Part shown: positions 34,137 through 42,573 of the stretch, in pieces
Layout: every line of letters begins with the position of its first letter
Position numbering within the stretch: position 1 is the stretch's first letter
Source: Moheibacter sp035515075
Lineage (GTDB): Bacteria; Bacteroidota; Bacteroidia; Flavobacteriales; Weeksellaceae
DNA length: 60,886 nt
NCBI GenBank assembly: GCA_035515075.1
Contig: DATJBZ010000002.1
Location: 1-60,886 of the forward strand
Direction: 5' to 3'
Notes under the pieces: generated by a model
The model's database searches: none
What the model saw: only the letters and a program-made list of their open reading frames with translations
Told to the model about the DNA's origin: nothing
Translations under genes and position numbers: made by a program

Positions 34137-36581
34137 TTATTTCAAAACCTTGGCTCCTTTTACTTTTTGTTTCAACAAAGCAATTTTCAACACCTCCATC
34201 ATATCGCTCACATAATGAAAAGTCATGCCTTTCAGATAATCTGGTTTGATTTCCAAAATGTCTTTTTCATTCTCTGTACTCAAAATGATTTCTTTGATAT
34301 TGGCGCGTTTGGCCGCCAATATTTTCTCTTTGATGCCACCGACTGCCAATACTTTTCCTCTCAACGTAATTTCACCCGTCATCGCCAATTTGGCTTTGAC
34401 TTTTCTTTGGGTAAATGAAGAAACAATGGAGGTCAACATCGCGATTCCAGCCGAAGGGCCATCTTTTGGCGTTGCCCCTTCTGGCACGTGAATGTGCAAA
34501 TTATATTGATCGAAAACATCTTCATCAATGCCAATTTCTTGGGCATGAGATTTAATGAATTCTAACGCAATTCGCGCAGACTCTTTCATCACATTGCCTA
34601 AATTCCCAGTAATGGTCAAATTGCCTTTTCCTTTGGACAATATCGATTCGATGAACAAAATATCGCCTCCAACGCGTGTCCAAGCCAATCCTGTCACCAC
34701 GCCAGGCACTTCATTGTTTTCGTACTTGTCTTGCCCTCTGCCCGGTCCTAAAATTTCTTGGATTTTCGCTGCGCTAATTTTGGTGACATATTCTTCTTCC
34801 ATCGCCACTTTTTTCGCTGTATTTCGAACGATTTTCGCAATTTGTTGTTCCAACTTACGTACGCCAGATTCGCGGGTGTAGGTTTCTACCAAAAACTCCA
34901 ACTCTTTTTTGCCAATGGTCAAATCCTTCTTGGTCAAACCATGCTCTTCCAATTGTTTTGGCACCAAATACTTGAAAGCAATTTCCACTTTCTCTTCAAT
35001 GGTATAACCCGCAATATTGACCATTTCCATACGGTCTCTCAATGGCATCGGAATGTCCGAAATGTTGTTGGCTGTGGCAATGAAGAAAACTTTGGACAAA
35101 TCATAACCTTGCTCCAAATAGTTGTCATAAAAAGCATTGTTTTGTTCTGGATCCAAAACTTCTAGCATGGCTGAAGAAGGATCACCATGTGCGCTTTTGC
35201 CCATTTTGTCAATTTCATCCAAAATAAATACAGGATTGGCACTGCCTGCTTTTTTGATCGATTGCAAAATCCTTCCTGGCATCGCACCGATATAGGTTTT
35301 TCGATGGCCACGAATTTCTGATTCATCGTGCAAACCGCCCAAGGACATTCTGATGTACTTTCTTCCCAAAGCTTCTGCCACTGTTTTTCCTAAAGAAGTC
35401 TTTCCAACACCGGGAGGTCCGTAAAAACAAATGATTGGCGATTTCATGTCGCCTTTCAATTTCAAAACGGCCAAATATTCGATGATTCTTTCTTTGATAT
35501 CATCCAAACCAAAATGGTCACGGTCCATGATTTTCTTGGCTTTGGTCAAATTGAAATCATCCTTGGTATATTCATTCCATGGCAAATCCAACATGAATTC
35601 CAAATAATTTCTTTGGATACTGTGTTCGGGCATTTGTGGATTCAAACGCATCATGCGACTGAGTTCCTTGTCAAAATGTTGTTTGGTTTCCGCCGTCCAT
35701 TTTTTAGATTTTGCGCGTTGACGCAACTCTTCCATTTCCGTTTCAGATGAAACGCCACCCAATTCTTCTTGAATAGTTTTCATTTGTTGGTGCAAGAAAT
35801 ACTCTTTCTGCTGTTGGTCCATGTCTTGGCGGACTTTTGATTGGATGACATTTTTCAACTCCAATTTCTGCAGTTCTACTGTCATCAAACGCAATAGTTC
35901 GGTCGCTCTTGTTTTCAAACTGCTGATTTCCAAAAGCCCTTGCTTTTCTTGCAATTTCAAATTCAAATTGGAGCTGACAAAGTTGATCAAAAAAGAGGCG
36001 CTTTCGATGTTGTTGATCGCCATGCTCGCCTCAGAAGGCAAGGAAGGATGAATTTCAATGATTCTCAATGCCAAATCCTTGATCGATTCAATGATCGCTT
36101 GGTATTCTTTGTTATTCAAACTGGGCTTTTTCTCCTCCAAAGGCAGAATGTTGGCTTTGTAATAAGGTTCTGACTGAATCATTTCTGTCCATTGGAAACG
36201 CTTGATCCCTTGTAAAATCACCGTGGTATTGCCATCAGGCATTTTCAGCATTTTCAAAATATGGGCAACCGTTCCTATTGGGTGAATGTCTTGTGGGTTG
36301 GGCACATCAATTTTTGCATTTTTTTGCGCCACCACACCAATCACTCTTTTTTCTTTGTAAGCGTCTTCCAACAATTTAATCGATCGGTTGCGACCTGCAG
36401 TAATCGGAATGACAACGCCAGGAAAAAGGACGGTATTCTTCAAAGACAAAATCGGCAAATCATTGGGGATTTCCTGTTTTTTGAACTTTTCTTCGTCTTC
36501 TTCATTCATCAGCGGAATCAATTCTATTTCTTCTCCTAAAATGTGGTCAAATGACAACTTGTCTATATCTATCATATGCAT
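34137..36581 (-). CDS. lon: ATP-dependent protease Lon
   Basis: Cytosolic AAA+ serine protease degrading misfolded and regulatory proteins. About 814 residues. Seen: the N-terminal LON substrate domain (LPILSLKNTVLFPGVVIPIT), Walker A in GPPGVGKTSLGKT (near residue 385), Walker B FILDEIDKMG, and the Ser-Lys dyad, with serine in PKDGPSAGIAM (about 711) and lysine in KEKILAAKRA (about 750). A longer frame reaches 36608; I place the start at MHMIDID (36581), with Met at 36575 as alternative. The spacing argument is weak because no clear -7 box was found. Confidence 0.95.
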   Translation of the reverse strand: MHMIDIDKLSFDHILGEEIELIPLMNEEDEEKFKKQEIPNDLPILSLKNTVLFPGVVIPITAGRNRSIKLLEDAYKEKRVIGVVAQKNAKIDVPNPQDIHPIGTVAHILKMLKMPDGNTTVILQGIKRFQWTEMIQSEPYYKANILPLEEKKPSLNNKEYQAIIESIKDLALRIIEIHPSLPSEASMAINNIESASFLINFVSSNLNLKLQEKQGLLEISSLKTRATELLRLMTVELQKLELKNVIQSKVRQDMDQQQKEYFLHQQMKTIQEELGGVSSETEMEELRQRAKSKKWTAETKQHFDKELSRMMRLNPQMPEHSIQRNYLEFMLDLPWNEYTKDDFNLTKAKKIMDRDHFGLDDIKERIIEYLAVLKLKGDMKSPIICFYGPPGVGKTSLGKTVAEALGRKYIRMSLGGLHDESEIRGHRKTYIGAMPGRILQSIKKAGSANPVFILDEIDKMGKSAHGDPSSAMLEVLDPEQNNAFYDNYLEQGYDLSKVFFIATANNISDIPMPLRDRMEMVNIAGYTIEEKVEIAFKYLVPKQLEEHGLTKKDLTIGKKELEFLVETYTRESGVRKLEQQIAKIVRNTAKKVAMEEEYVTKISAAKIQEILGPGRGQDKYENNEVPGVVTGLAWTRVGGDILFIESILSKGKGNLTITGNLGNVMKESARIALEFIKSHAQEIGIDEDVFDQYNLHIHVPEGATPKDGPSAGIAMLTSIVSSFTQRKVKAKLAMTGEITLRGKVLAVGGIKEKILAAKRANIKEIILSTENEKDILEIKPDYLKGMTFHYVSDMMEVLKIALLKQKVKGAKVLK

Positions 36582-36815
36582 GAATGTAATTGTGTCAGTA
36601 AAAACCATCTGATTTTCACTGATATTGGGTTCTAATTATTTAATTAAAGATTTAAAATACTGAAATTCAATAGAATTGAACATTTCTTAACTTTAAATCC
36701 AATCATTAATTTCAAACGATATGCCAATTGACCAAAAGGCATCGATTGATCGGAAGAATCTTTCAATGGCACTTAAAGAAGCGCTTGGTAGATTTCAAAT
36801 ACTTGATAGTTTTCT

Positions 36816-36823
36816 TAACTTTG
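36816..36823 (+). promoter_or_regulatory. -7 box of idi, close to the start codon
   Basis: TAACTTTG ends 5 bases before the ATG at 36829. This is the same arrangement as at mnmA and may give a leaderless transcript. Confidence 0.5.
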
Positions 36824-36828
36824 GCGCT

Positions 36829-37356
36829 ATGAAAGAATTTGTAGTTTTAATTGACGAAAACGATCAACCTTTGGGGTTGATGGAAAAACAAGAAGCGCAT
36901 GTGGCTGGACTACTTCACAGAGCATTTTCAGTATTTATTTTCAATTCAAAAGGAGAATTGCTTTTGCAACAAAGAGCCGAGGAAAAATACCATTCGCCAG
37001 GTTTGTGGACGAATTCTTGTTGCAGTCATCCGCGCGAAAATGAAACTTTTGAAGCAGCAGCGCATAGAAGATTGATGGAAGAAATGGGATTTGATTGTGA
37101 AATTGAAGAGAAATTTCATTTTATTTATAAAGCCAAATTAGGCGAAGACTTGTACGAACATGAATTGGATCGGGTATTTGTGGGCTTTTATGACGGTGAA
37201 ATTCACATCAATCCAGAAGAAGTCAAAGCGTATCAATGGGTCAACATGGACGAATTGATCATTGACATCAAAAACAATCCAAACAAATATACCGCTTGGT
37301 TCAAAATTATCTTTGAAGAATATTTATCCCAATTAGGCCATGAGAATCACCATTAA
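36829..37356 (+). CDS. idi: Isopentenyl-diphosphate delta-isomerase (type I)
   Basis: Interconverts isopentenyl and dimethylallyl diphosphate for isoprenoid synthesis. About 175 residues from the ATG at 36829; a longer frame from 36721 is rejected because the -7 box lies inside it and family members start at MKEFVVLIDENDQ. Seen: a Nudix-like fold with LLHRAFSVFIF, the catalytic cysteine in WTNSCCSHPRENE (near residues 65-77) and the glutamate in YEHELDRVFVG. The 3' end overlaps the next gene by 17 bases. Confidence 0.93.
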   Translation: MKEFVVLIDENDQPLGLMEKQEAHVAGLLHRAFSVFIFNSKGELLLQQRAEEKYHSPGLWTNSCCSHPRENETFEAAAHRRLMEEMGFDCEIEEKFHFIYKAKLGEDLYEHELDRVFVGFYDGEIHINPEEVKAYQWVNMDELIIDIKNNPNKYTAWFKIIFEEYLSQLGHENHH

Positions 37357-37747
37357 TCGAAAAGCGCATTTCAATGCCGCGCACCGTTTGTTCAAAGCAG
37401 AATGGGACGATGAAAAAAACTTCGCCGTTTTTGGCAAATGTTCCAACCCTCTTTTTCATGGACACAACTACGAATTGATCGTCAGCATCACAGGGGAAAT
37501 CAATCCAGAAACAGGATTTGTGATGAATTTAGACGATTTGAAACACATTATTTCTGAAGAAGTAGAAGAATATTTGGACCATAAAAATTTAAACTTAGAA
37601 GTCAAAGAATTCAAACATTTGAATCCAACTGTCGAAAACATTTCGGTGGTCATTTGGCAGCGTATCCGAAAAAAATTAGCGGATCATTTGGCTTTAAAAG
37701 TAACTTTGTATGAAACGCCAAGAAATTTTGTGGAGTTTTCAGGTTAA
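37340..37747 (+). CDS. 6-pyruvoyl-tetrahydropterin synthase/QueD-family protein
   Basis: 135 residues. Seen: a first histidine in RKAHFNAAHRLF, the cysteine in FGKCSNPLFHGHNYEL with the HGH zinc ligands (about residues 33-45), and ENISVVIWQRI near the C-terminus. The zinc site His-His-His and the cysteine fit the family, which acts on dihydroneopterin triphosphate in pterin or queuosine synthesis. I cannot tell 6-carboxy- from 6-pyruvoyl-forming activity. It overlaps the idi stop by 17 bases, so the two are translated from one mRNA. The terminator at 37751-37790 follows. Confidence 0.9.
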   Translation: MRITINRKAHFNAAHRLFKAEWDDEKNFAVFGKCSNPLFHGHNYELIVSITGEINPETGFVMNLDDLKHIISEEVEEYLDHKNLNLEVKEFKHLNPTVENISVVIWQRIRKKLADHLALKVTLYETPRNFVEFSG

Positions 37748-37750
37748 AAT

Positions 37751-37790
37751 AAGAAAGGGATTAACAATGCATTAATCCCTTTCTTTTTAA
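37751..37790. terminator. Bidirectional terminator between the PTPS gene and ppa
   Basis: Perfect 14-base inverted repeat AAGAAAGGGATTAA (37751-37764) and TTAATCCCTTTCTT (37772-37785), followed by T. It lies between two convergent genes. Confidence 0.85.
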
Positions 37791-37792
37791 TT

Positions 37793-38344
37793 TTATTTTG
37801 CTTTTTGTTTCTTTGGAAAAGCAATTTTATAATCTTCAATCGCTTTGGTAATAATCTTTTTGGCTGTATCAGCATCTTGAAAATCTTCTACCACAACCAC
37901 TTTATTTTCTAATTTTTTATAATCTTCAAAAAAGTTTTGTAGTTCTTTGCTCAAATGTGGAGGCAATTCATCCATCGAGTTGATGTGCTGAACGCTTACA
38001 TCGTTGTTGGCCACTGCGATGATTTTGTCATCTCCTTCTCCATTATCAATCATGCGCAACACACCGATTACTTTTGCATCGACAATGCACATCGGATCCA
38101 CATCAATTTGTGAAATCACAATGATGTCCAAAGGATCGTTGTCTTCCCCTAAAGTTTGAGGAATGAATCCATAGTTGTGTGGATAATTCAAAGAAGAAAA
38201 AAGAACGCGGTCCAAACGCAACATCCCTGAATCTTTGTCCAATTCATATTTTGCTTTACTTCCTTGAGGAATTTCAATAATCGCTTGAACAACATCGGGC
38301 TGCTCCTCACCTACCGTTACATGGTGCCATGGGTTAAATTTCAT
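37793..38344 (-). CDS. ppa: Inorganic pyrophosphatase (family I)
   Basis: 183 residues. Hydrolyses pyrophosphate to drive biosynthesis. The family signature with catalytic aspartates is present (GEDNDPLDIIVI, near residues 71-82), preceded by a YPHNYGFIPQT segment. It starts 4 bases after the crcB stop on the same strand. Fluoride is a classic inhibitor of this enzyme, so pairing with a fluoride exporter is meaningful (see findings). It shares its downstream terminator with the convergent PTPS gene. Confidence 0.95.
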   Translation of the reverse strand: MKFNPWHHVTVGEEQPDVVQAIIEIPQGSKAKYELDKDSGMLRLDRVLFSSLNYPHNYGFIPQTLGEDNDPLDIIVISQIDVDPMCIVDAKVIGVLRMIDNGEGDDKIIAVANNDVSVQHINSMDELPPHLSKELQNFFEDYKKLENKVVVVEDFQDADTAKKIITKAIEDYKIAFPKKQKAK

Positions 38345-38348
38345 TTTA

Positions 38349-38720
38349 TTATATTTTAATTAAAGTTAGTCCTCCTAAAACAGCTAAAAGCCCTAAAATG
38401 AAGCTCATAGCGCTATAAGAAAAGAATCCTATATAATTTGATTGCTGCAACAGCATCAAATTTTCGTTTGCAAAGGTAGAAAATGTTGTGAAACCGCCAC
38501 AAAATCCAACGATAAGAAATAGAAACCATTCTTGACTGAACCAAGTTTGTCTTTGTGCCAATCCAATAAACAACCCGATTAAAAAGCAGCCTAAAACATT
38601 CGTTAACAAGGTGCTATAAGGAAATTTAACTAAGTTTTCTTTTACAAAAAACAGAGAAATTCCATAACGGGAAATGCTTCCAAAAAATCCGCCCAAACCT
38701 ACCAACAAGAGTGCTTTCAT
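38349..38720 (-). CDS. crcB: Fluoride efflux channel CrcB/Fluc
   Basis: 123 residues, four membrane helices, matching the dual-topology fluoride channel family. Seen: LGGFFGSISRYGIS near residues 9-22 and the conserved GFCGGFTTFSTFANE (about residues 73-87) with the phenylalanines that line the pore. It is upstream of ppa in the same operon. No fluoride riboswitch was found before it. The start ATG at 38720 is the only one near the conserved N-terminus. Confidence 0.92.
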   Translation of the reverse strand: MKALLLVGLGGFFGSISRYGISLFFVKENLVKFPYSTLLTNVLGCFLIGLFIGLAQRQTWFSQEWFLFLIVGFCGGFTTFSTFANENLMLLQQSNYIGFFSYSAMSFILGLLAVLGGLTLIKI

Positions 38721-38792
38721 GAATTTGAATTCAATTTTATCTGTTTTTTATCATTCTTTAGCGAAAATAACTATTTTGCCTCAATTTTTACA

Positions 38793-38840
38793 CAAAAAAA
38801 ATTACTCAACAAAACATTTCAGCTTTGTTGAGTAATTTCA
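38793..38840 (-). terminator. Terminator of the T9SS propeller-like gene
   Basis: Inverted repeat AAATTACTCAACAAA (38800-38814) and TTTGTTGAGTAATTT (38824-38838). The minus strand then continues with a T-run. Confidence 0.8.
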
Positions 38841-38868
38841 TTGAAATAAAATTAATTGAAACAAAATA

Positions 38869-39993
38869 CTATCGCACCAAAGTAAATTTGGTATTGATTA
38901 CTTCTTTTCCTTCATGGTTGACTGCTTTCAATACATAAATCCCTGGTTGTAAATTCCCAGACAATTGTACTTGAAATTCCCCCATGGATTGAAGGTTCAA
39001 TGCACTGCTGTACACTTTTTTCTGGTTCAAATCCCATACGCTAACCTCTAACTTTGTTTTGTCTTGCGAACGAGAAACGATGTTCAATTGACTGTTTTTC
39101 ACAATGGTCGGATACAAACTGTAGTGGGATTTCAATGTGGCCAATTGGTCCATTTCGGCTTGTCGCAAGAAATTGGCACTGGACAAATCGTACACTGCCC
39201 AATCATAGTTCATTTTGAAAGTCGCTTCCAAGGTTTCAATGTCCAAAGAATACAATCCTTTTTCCAAAGAAGATGTTCCCAAAAGCACCGAACCATCTTT
39301 TTCAACAGCTGCGCCATTCACGGTATATTTTTCAGGCAAACCATTGATTTTTCCTAAATAATCTGTCTTCAAACTGTTTACGTTGATTTTGAACACATGC
39401 GCGCTGGCGGATAAGACATACAGATTGCCAAATGCGTCTGCGACCATGTCTCCACCATAAACCGCAGTTTCAACCCCTAACTTTTTGGCCAAAGCAGCGA
39501 TTTCAGGAATTCCACCCAAATTCTGAACTGTTCCATTTGGTGAAATTCTCAACAACTCCGTTCCACCATTGTTCAAGGCATACATATTGCCATCTGGCGT
39601 TGTAGTCATTCGCGCATGAAAAGTAGCTTGGTCTTTGGGATTGATTTTGGCATTGGGAATGTCCAACAACACCCCTGTTTTAGAGCCCGCATTCACTTTT
39701 GAAATTTGCTTGCCATGCATCGGTAAATAAAATAGATCACCATTCAAAGATTGGGTCATCGCAGCGATATAATTGCCACAATTGCATATTTTTGTGATTT
39801 CAATGGATTGAGAAGTGAAATTTATTTTATCGGCTTTGGATAACAAAACCTCACTTGCGCCTTCGGCTTGGATGGTTCTAAAGTCTTCAAATTGAATTTT
39901 TCCTTTTGTTTTACCAACTGCACCTACGATGTCTTGCGCTGATAAAAAGGTTCCGGTCAATAAAACGGCACCAAATAATACAACTTTTTTCAT
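38869..39993 (-). CDS. T9SS-secreted protein with beta-propeller-like repeats
   Basis: 374 residues. Signal peptide MKKVVLFGAVLLTGTFLSA. The body has repeated blocks resembling a beta-propeller (for example TTPDGNMYALNNGGTELLRI and DAFGNLYVLSASAHVFKI). The last 80 residues are a T9SS type A sorting domain (LNQKKVYSSAL, GNLQPGIYVLKAV, KFTLVR end). It is exported through Sec and then type IX secretion to the surface. The function is unknown; a scaffold or ligand-binding role is plausible. The -7 box at 40018-40025 precedes it. Confidence 0.8.
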   Translation of the reverse strand: MKKVVLFGAVLLTGTFLSAQDIVGAVGKTKGKIQFEDFRTIQAEGASEVLLSKADKINFTSQSIEITKICNCGNYIAAMTQSLNGDLFYLPMHGKQISKVNAGSKTGVLLDIPNAKINPKDQATFHARMTTTPDGNMYALNNGGTELLRISPNGTVQNLGGIPEIAALAKKLGVETAVYGGDMVADAFGNLYVLSASAHVFKINVNSLKTDYLGKINGLPEKYTVNGAAVEKDGSVLLGTSSLEKGLYSLDIETLEATFKMNYDWAVYDLSSANFLRQAEMDQLATLKSHYSLYPTIVKNSQLNIVSRSQDKTKLEVSVWDLNQKKVYSSALNLQSMGEFQVQLSGNLQPGIYVLKAVNHEGKEVINTKFTLVR

Positions 39994-40017
39994 ACTCTTT
40001 TCTTTTTAAGGTTTTTA

Positions 40018-40025
40018 CAAAGCTA
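40018..40025 (-). promoter_or_regulatory. -7 box of the T9SS gene at 38869-39993
   Basis: TAGCTTTG on the minus strand, 24 bases before the start codon. Confidence 0.45.
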
Positions 40026-40098
40026 AATGTAAGCATTATTTTTGATCCAAAAGAGAGAAAAGTTGTCCCTACCACCACAAAATAGAAAATCGTTCTTC

Positions 40099-41001
40099 TC
40101 AGGATTTTTTGCGCAGCAATTGTGAAATCATCTTGAAATTGAACAAAATAACAGACACAAAAACAATGGAATAAGCAATGATTTTTGGGGTATCCATTGC
40201 TTCTTTGAAATAAAACAAAGCCAGCATGAAGCTGATGATAGGGTTCATATAAATGAAAACACCTGCTGTAGAAGAATTCAATTTGTTCAAAGAATAAACA
40301 TTCAAATACATCGGTAAAATGGTAAACAGCCCAGCAATGATGAAAACAATGCCATAGAAAAACGAAGTTTTTTCAGGCCCGCTTTCTGGATAAAAAAACA
40401 AAGGCAATAGCATCAAAGTTCCACAAATGATTTGAAAAGTCAAGGTGAAAAACCGATCCAATTGTTGGTTGTTTTTCTGTAAAACCAAATAAATCGCATA
40501 ACTCAAACCAATGACAAAGCTGTAAAAAACAGTGGTAAAATCACCCAATCCCAATAAAATACAACTGAAAACACTCATCCCAATCGCTACCCATTGCCAA
40601 CCGCTCAATCGGTCTTTTAGGAAAATATACGCCAATATCGTGGTGATGATCGGACACAACATATACGCCAAGGCAGTGGCGTTGACGCTAATATTGTTCA
40701 TCACATAAATGAACAAATACCAATTGATGGCCAACATCAATGCGCTGAAGCAGTTGACCAACCACATCGTTCGCTTTTGTTTTAAAGTGGAATTTCGATA
40801 AATCTGAATGCTTTCTAAAGTGATTTTTCGACGAAAAAACAAGCTCACCAAAGCAATCAAAACACTCGCAATCAATAGTCGGGACAGTAAAATTTCAAGT
40901 ACAGGAAATTCATCAATCGACTTCAATGGCAAACTGAATAATCCATAAATAACAAAAGCCAAAATGACGGCCAAGTAATGTTTAGAATGGTTCAAAATCA
41001 A
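40099..41001 (-). CDS. EamA/RarD-family drug or metabolite exporter
   Basis: 300 residues with ten predicted membrane helices in two EamA repeats. Typical segments are YGLFSLPLKSIDEFP at the N-terminus, LFIYVMNNISVNATALAY in the first repeat and NSSTAGVFIYMNPIISFMLA in the second. It belongs to the DMT superfamily, RarD branch; substrates of relatives vary and none is predictable here. It lies 20 bases after rimO on the same strand and may be cotranscribed with it. Confidence 0.9.
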   Translation of the reverse strand: MILNHSKHYLAVILAFVIYGLFSLPLKSIDEFPVLEILLSRLLIASVLIALVSLFFRRKITLESIQIYRNSTLKQKRTMWLVNCFSALMLAINWYLFIYVMNNISVNATALAYMLCPIITTILAYIFLKDRLSGWQWVAIGMSVFSCILLGLGDFTTVFYSFVIGLSYAIYLVLQKNNQQLDRFFTLTFQIICGTLMLLPLFFYPESGPEKTSFFYGIVFIIAGLFTILPMYLNVYSLNKLNSSTAGVFIYMNPIISFMLALFYFKEAMDTPKIIAYSIVFVSVILFNFKMISQLLRKKS

Positions 41002-41021
41002 GAAAAATCTGTGATCAATGT

Positions 41022-42326
41022 TTAGATTACTTTTGCAAAAAGATCAAATTCTTCTGCTTGGACAATTTCCACTTCAACAAACTCACCCAAAGGCAAATAA
41101 GTATTTTCATCCGCTGGAATCAATACTTCATTGTCCACATCTGGCGAGTCAAATTCGGTCCTTCCCACAAAGTAATTGCCTTCTTTTCGATCGATCAATA
41201 CCCGAAATTGTTGACCAATTTTCTCTTGGTTCAATTCCCAAGAAATTTGCGATTGTATCTCCATGATTTCTTCCACCCGTCGGGTTTTTACCTCTTCTGG
41301 CACATCATCCTCCAACTGAAAAGCATGGGTATTTTCTTCGTGCGAATACGTAAAACAGCCCAAACGGTCAAATCTCTGGGTTCTCACCCACTCTTTCATT
41401 TCTTCAAAATGGGCTTCCGTTTCTCCTGGATAACCACAAATCAAAGTCGTACGAATCGCCATTCCTGGAACTTTTTCACGGAATTTTGCCAACAAAGCAT
41501 TGGTTTTTTCCATAGTGGTTCCTCTGCGCATCGACGTCAAAATATCGGTCGAAATGTGTTGCAAAGGAATATCGATGTAATTGCAAATCTTCGGTTCATT
41601 TTTGATCACATCCAAAACTTCTTCAGGAAAGCCGCTTGGAAACAAATAATGCAAACGAATCCATTCAATGCCTTCTACTTTGACCAATTCCTTCAGCAAA
41701 TCTGCCAAAGCTCTTTTTTTGTATAAATCCAAGCCGTAGTAAGTCAAATCTTGAGCGATTAAAATCAATTCTTTGGTACCGTTTTTCGCCAAATTGCCTG
41801 CTTCCTTCACCAAATCTTCAATGGTTCTGGATTGGTGATTGCCACGCATCAAAGGAATGGCACAAAATGAACAAGGACGATCGCAACCTTCTGCAATCTT
41901 TAAATAAGCATAATGTCTTGGCGTAGTCGTCAATCGCTCACCCACCAATTCGTGTTTGTAATCTGCGCCCAAAGCTTTCAACAACAAAGGCAAATCTCTC
42001 GTGCCAAAATATTGGTCCACATTCGGAATTTCTTTTTCCAAATCAGGCTTGTATCGCGCCGATAAACAACCGGTTACAAAAACCTGTTCGACCAAACCTT
42101 CTTCTTTTTTCTGCACAAAATCCAAAATCGTGTTCACACTTTCTTCTTTCGCATTGTCGATAAAACCACAAGTATTGATCACGACGATTTCTCCTTCCTT
42201 TTCATGGACGACTTCTTTGCCGTTGGCTTTCAATTGTCCCATCAAAACCTCTGAATCGTAAATGTTTTTTGAACAACCCAATGTAACGATGTTGATTTTT
42301 TTCTTTCCTACCGATTTCGTGCGCAT
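41022..42326 (-). CDS. rimO: Ribosomal protein S12 methylthiotransferase RimO
   Basis: Radical SAM enzyme that methylthiolates Asp88 of ribosomal protein S12. About 434 residues. Seen: an N-terminal UPF0004 domain starting INIVTLGCSKN, the radical SAM cysteines C-x3-C-x2-C in EGCDRPCSFCAIP (near residues 140-152), and a C-terminal TRAM domain (FRVLIDRKEGNYFVGRTE). A longer frame reaches 42350, but the -7 box (42348-42355) overlaps that codon, so Met at 42326 is preferred. The EamA gene follows after 20 bases. Confidence 0.95.
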   Translation of the reverse strand: MRTKSVGKKKINIVTLGCSKNIYDSEVLMGQLKANGKEVVHEKEGEIVVINTCGFIDNAKEESVNTILDFVQKKEEGLVEQVFVTGCLSARYKPDLEKEIPNVDQYFGTRDLPLLLKALGADYKHELVGERLTTTPRHYAYLKIAEGCDRPCSFCAIPLMRGNHQSRTIEDLVKEAGNLAKNGTKELILIAQDLTYYGLDLYKKRALADLLKELVKVEGIEWIRLHYLFPSGFPEEVLDVIKNEPKICNYIDIPLQHISTDILTSMRRGTTMEKTNALLAKFREKVPGMAIRTTLICGYPGETEAHFEEMKEWVRTQRFDRLGCFTYSHEENTHAFQLEDDVPEEVKTRRVEEIMEIQSQISWELNQEKIGQQFRVLIDRKEGNYFVGRTEFDSPDVDNEVLIPADENTYLPLGEFVEVEIVQAEEFDLFAKVI

Positions 42327-42347
42327 AGTATGTTTTTTAATCTTCGG

Positions 42348-42355
42348 CAAATTTA
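42348..42355 (-). promoter_or_regulatory. -7 box of rimO
   Basis: TAAATTTG on the minus strand, 21 bases before the ATG at 42326; it overlaps the upstream in-frame ATG, making that start unlikely. Confidence 0.5.
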
Positions 42356-42399
42356 CATTATAAGTTCAACATACAATCAACGAATGTTTTTTAAAGCGC

Positions 42400-42436
42400 A
42401 AAGACCTGTCAGGTTTTAGAAACTTGACAGGTCTTT
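42400..42436. repeat. 37-base hairpin, REP-like or terminator
   Basis: AAAGACCTGTCAGGTTT (42400-42416) pairs with AAACTTGACAGGTCTTT (42420-42436), 17 pairs with one wobble around a 3-base loop. It contains ACCTGTCAGGT, itself palindromic. It sits between the UDP-sugar epimerase and rimO, both minus strand. The T-tract is short, so a REP-like element is as likely as a terminator. Copy number elsewhere is unknown from this window. Confidence 0.6.
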
Positions 42437-42573
42437 TACTTGATAGCTCTTCCAATTAAATCAATATCTCTTTCTTGGATTGACTCAACTGGTAAAAAAC
42501 ATTACTTCATTTTTAACTTTAGTTAAATAAAATAAAACTCTGTATGACAGGTATTTTAAATTTAAATGTTTAT

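Noticed and set aside
38721..38792. Fluoride riboswitch upstream of crcB
   Set aside because: I looked for the conserved GG-GATGG core with its pseudoknot partner; the AT-rich leader shows none.
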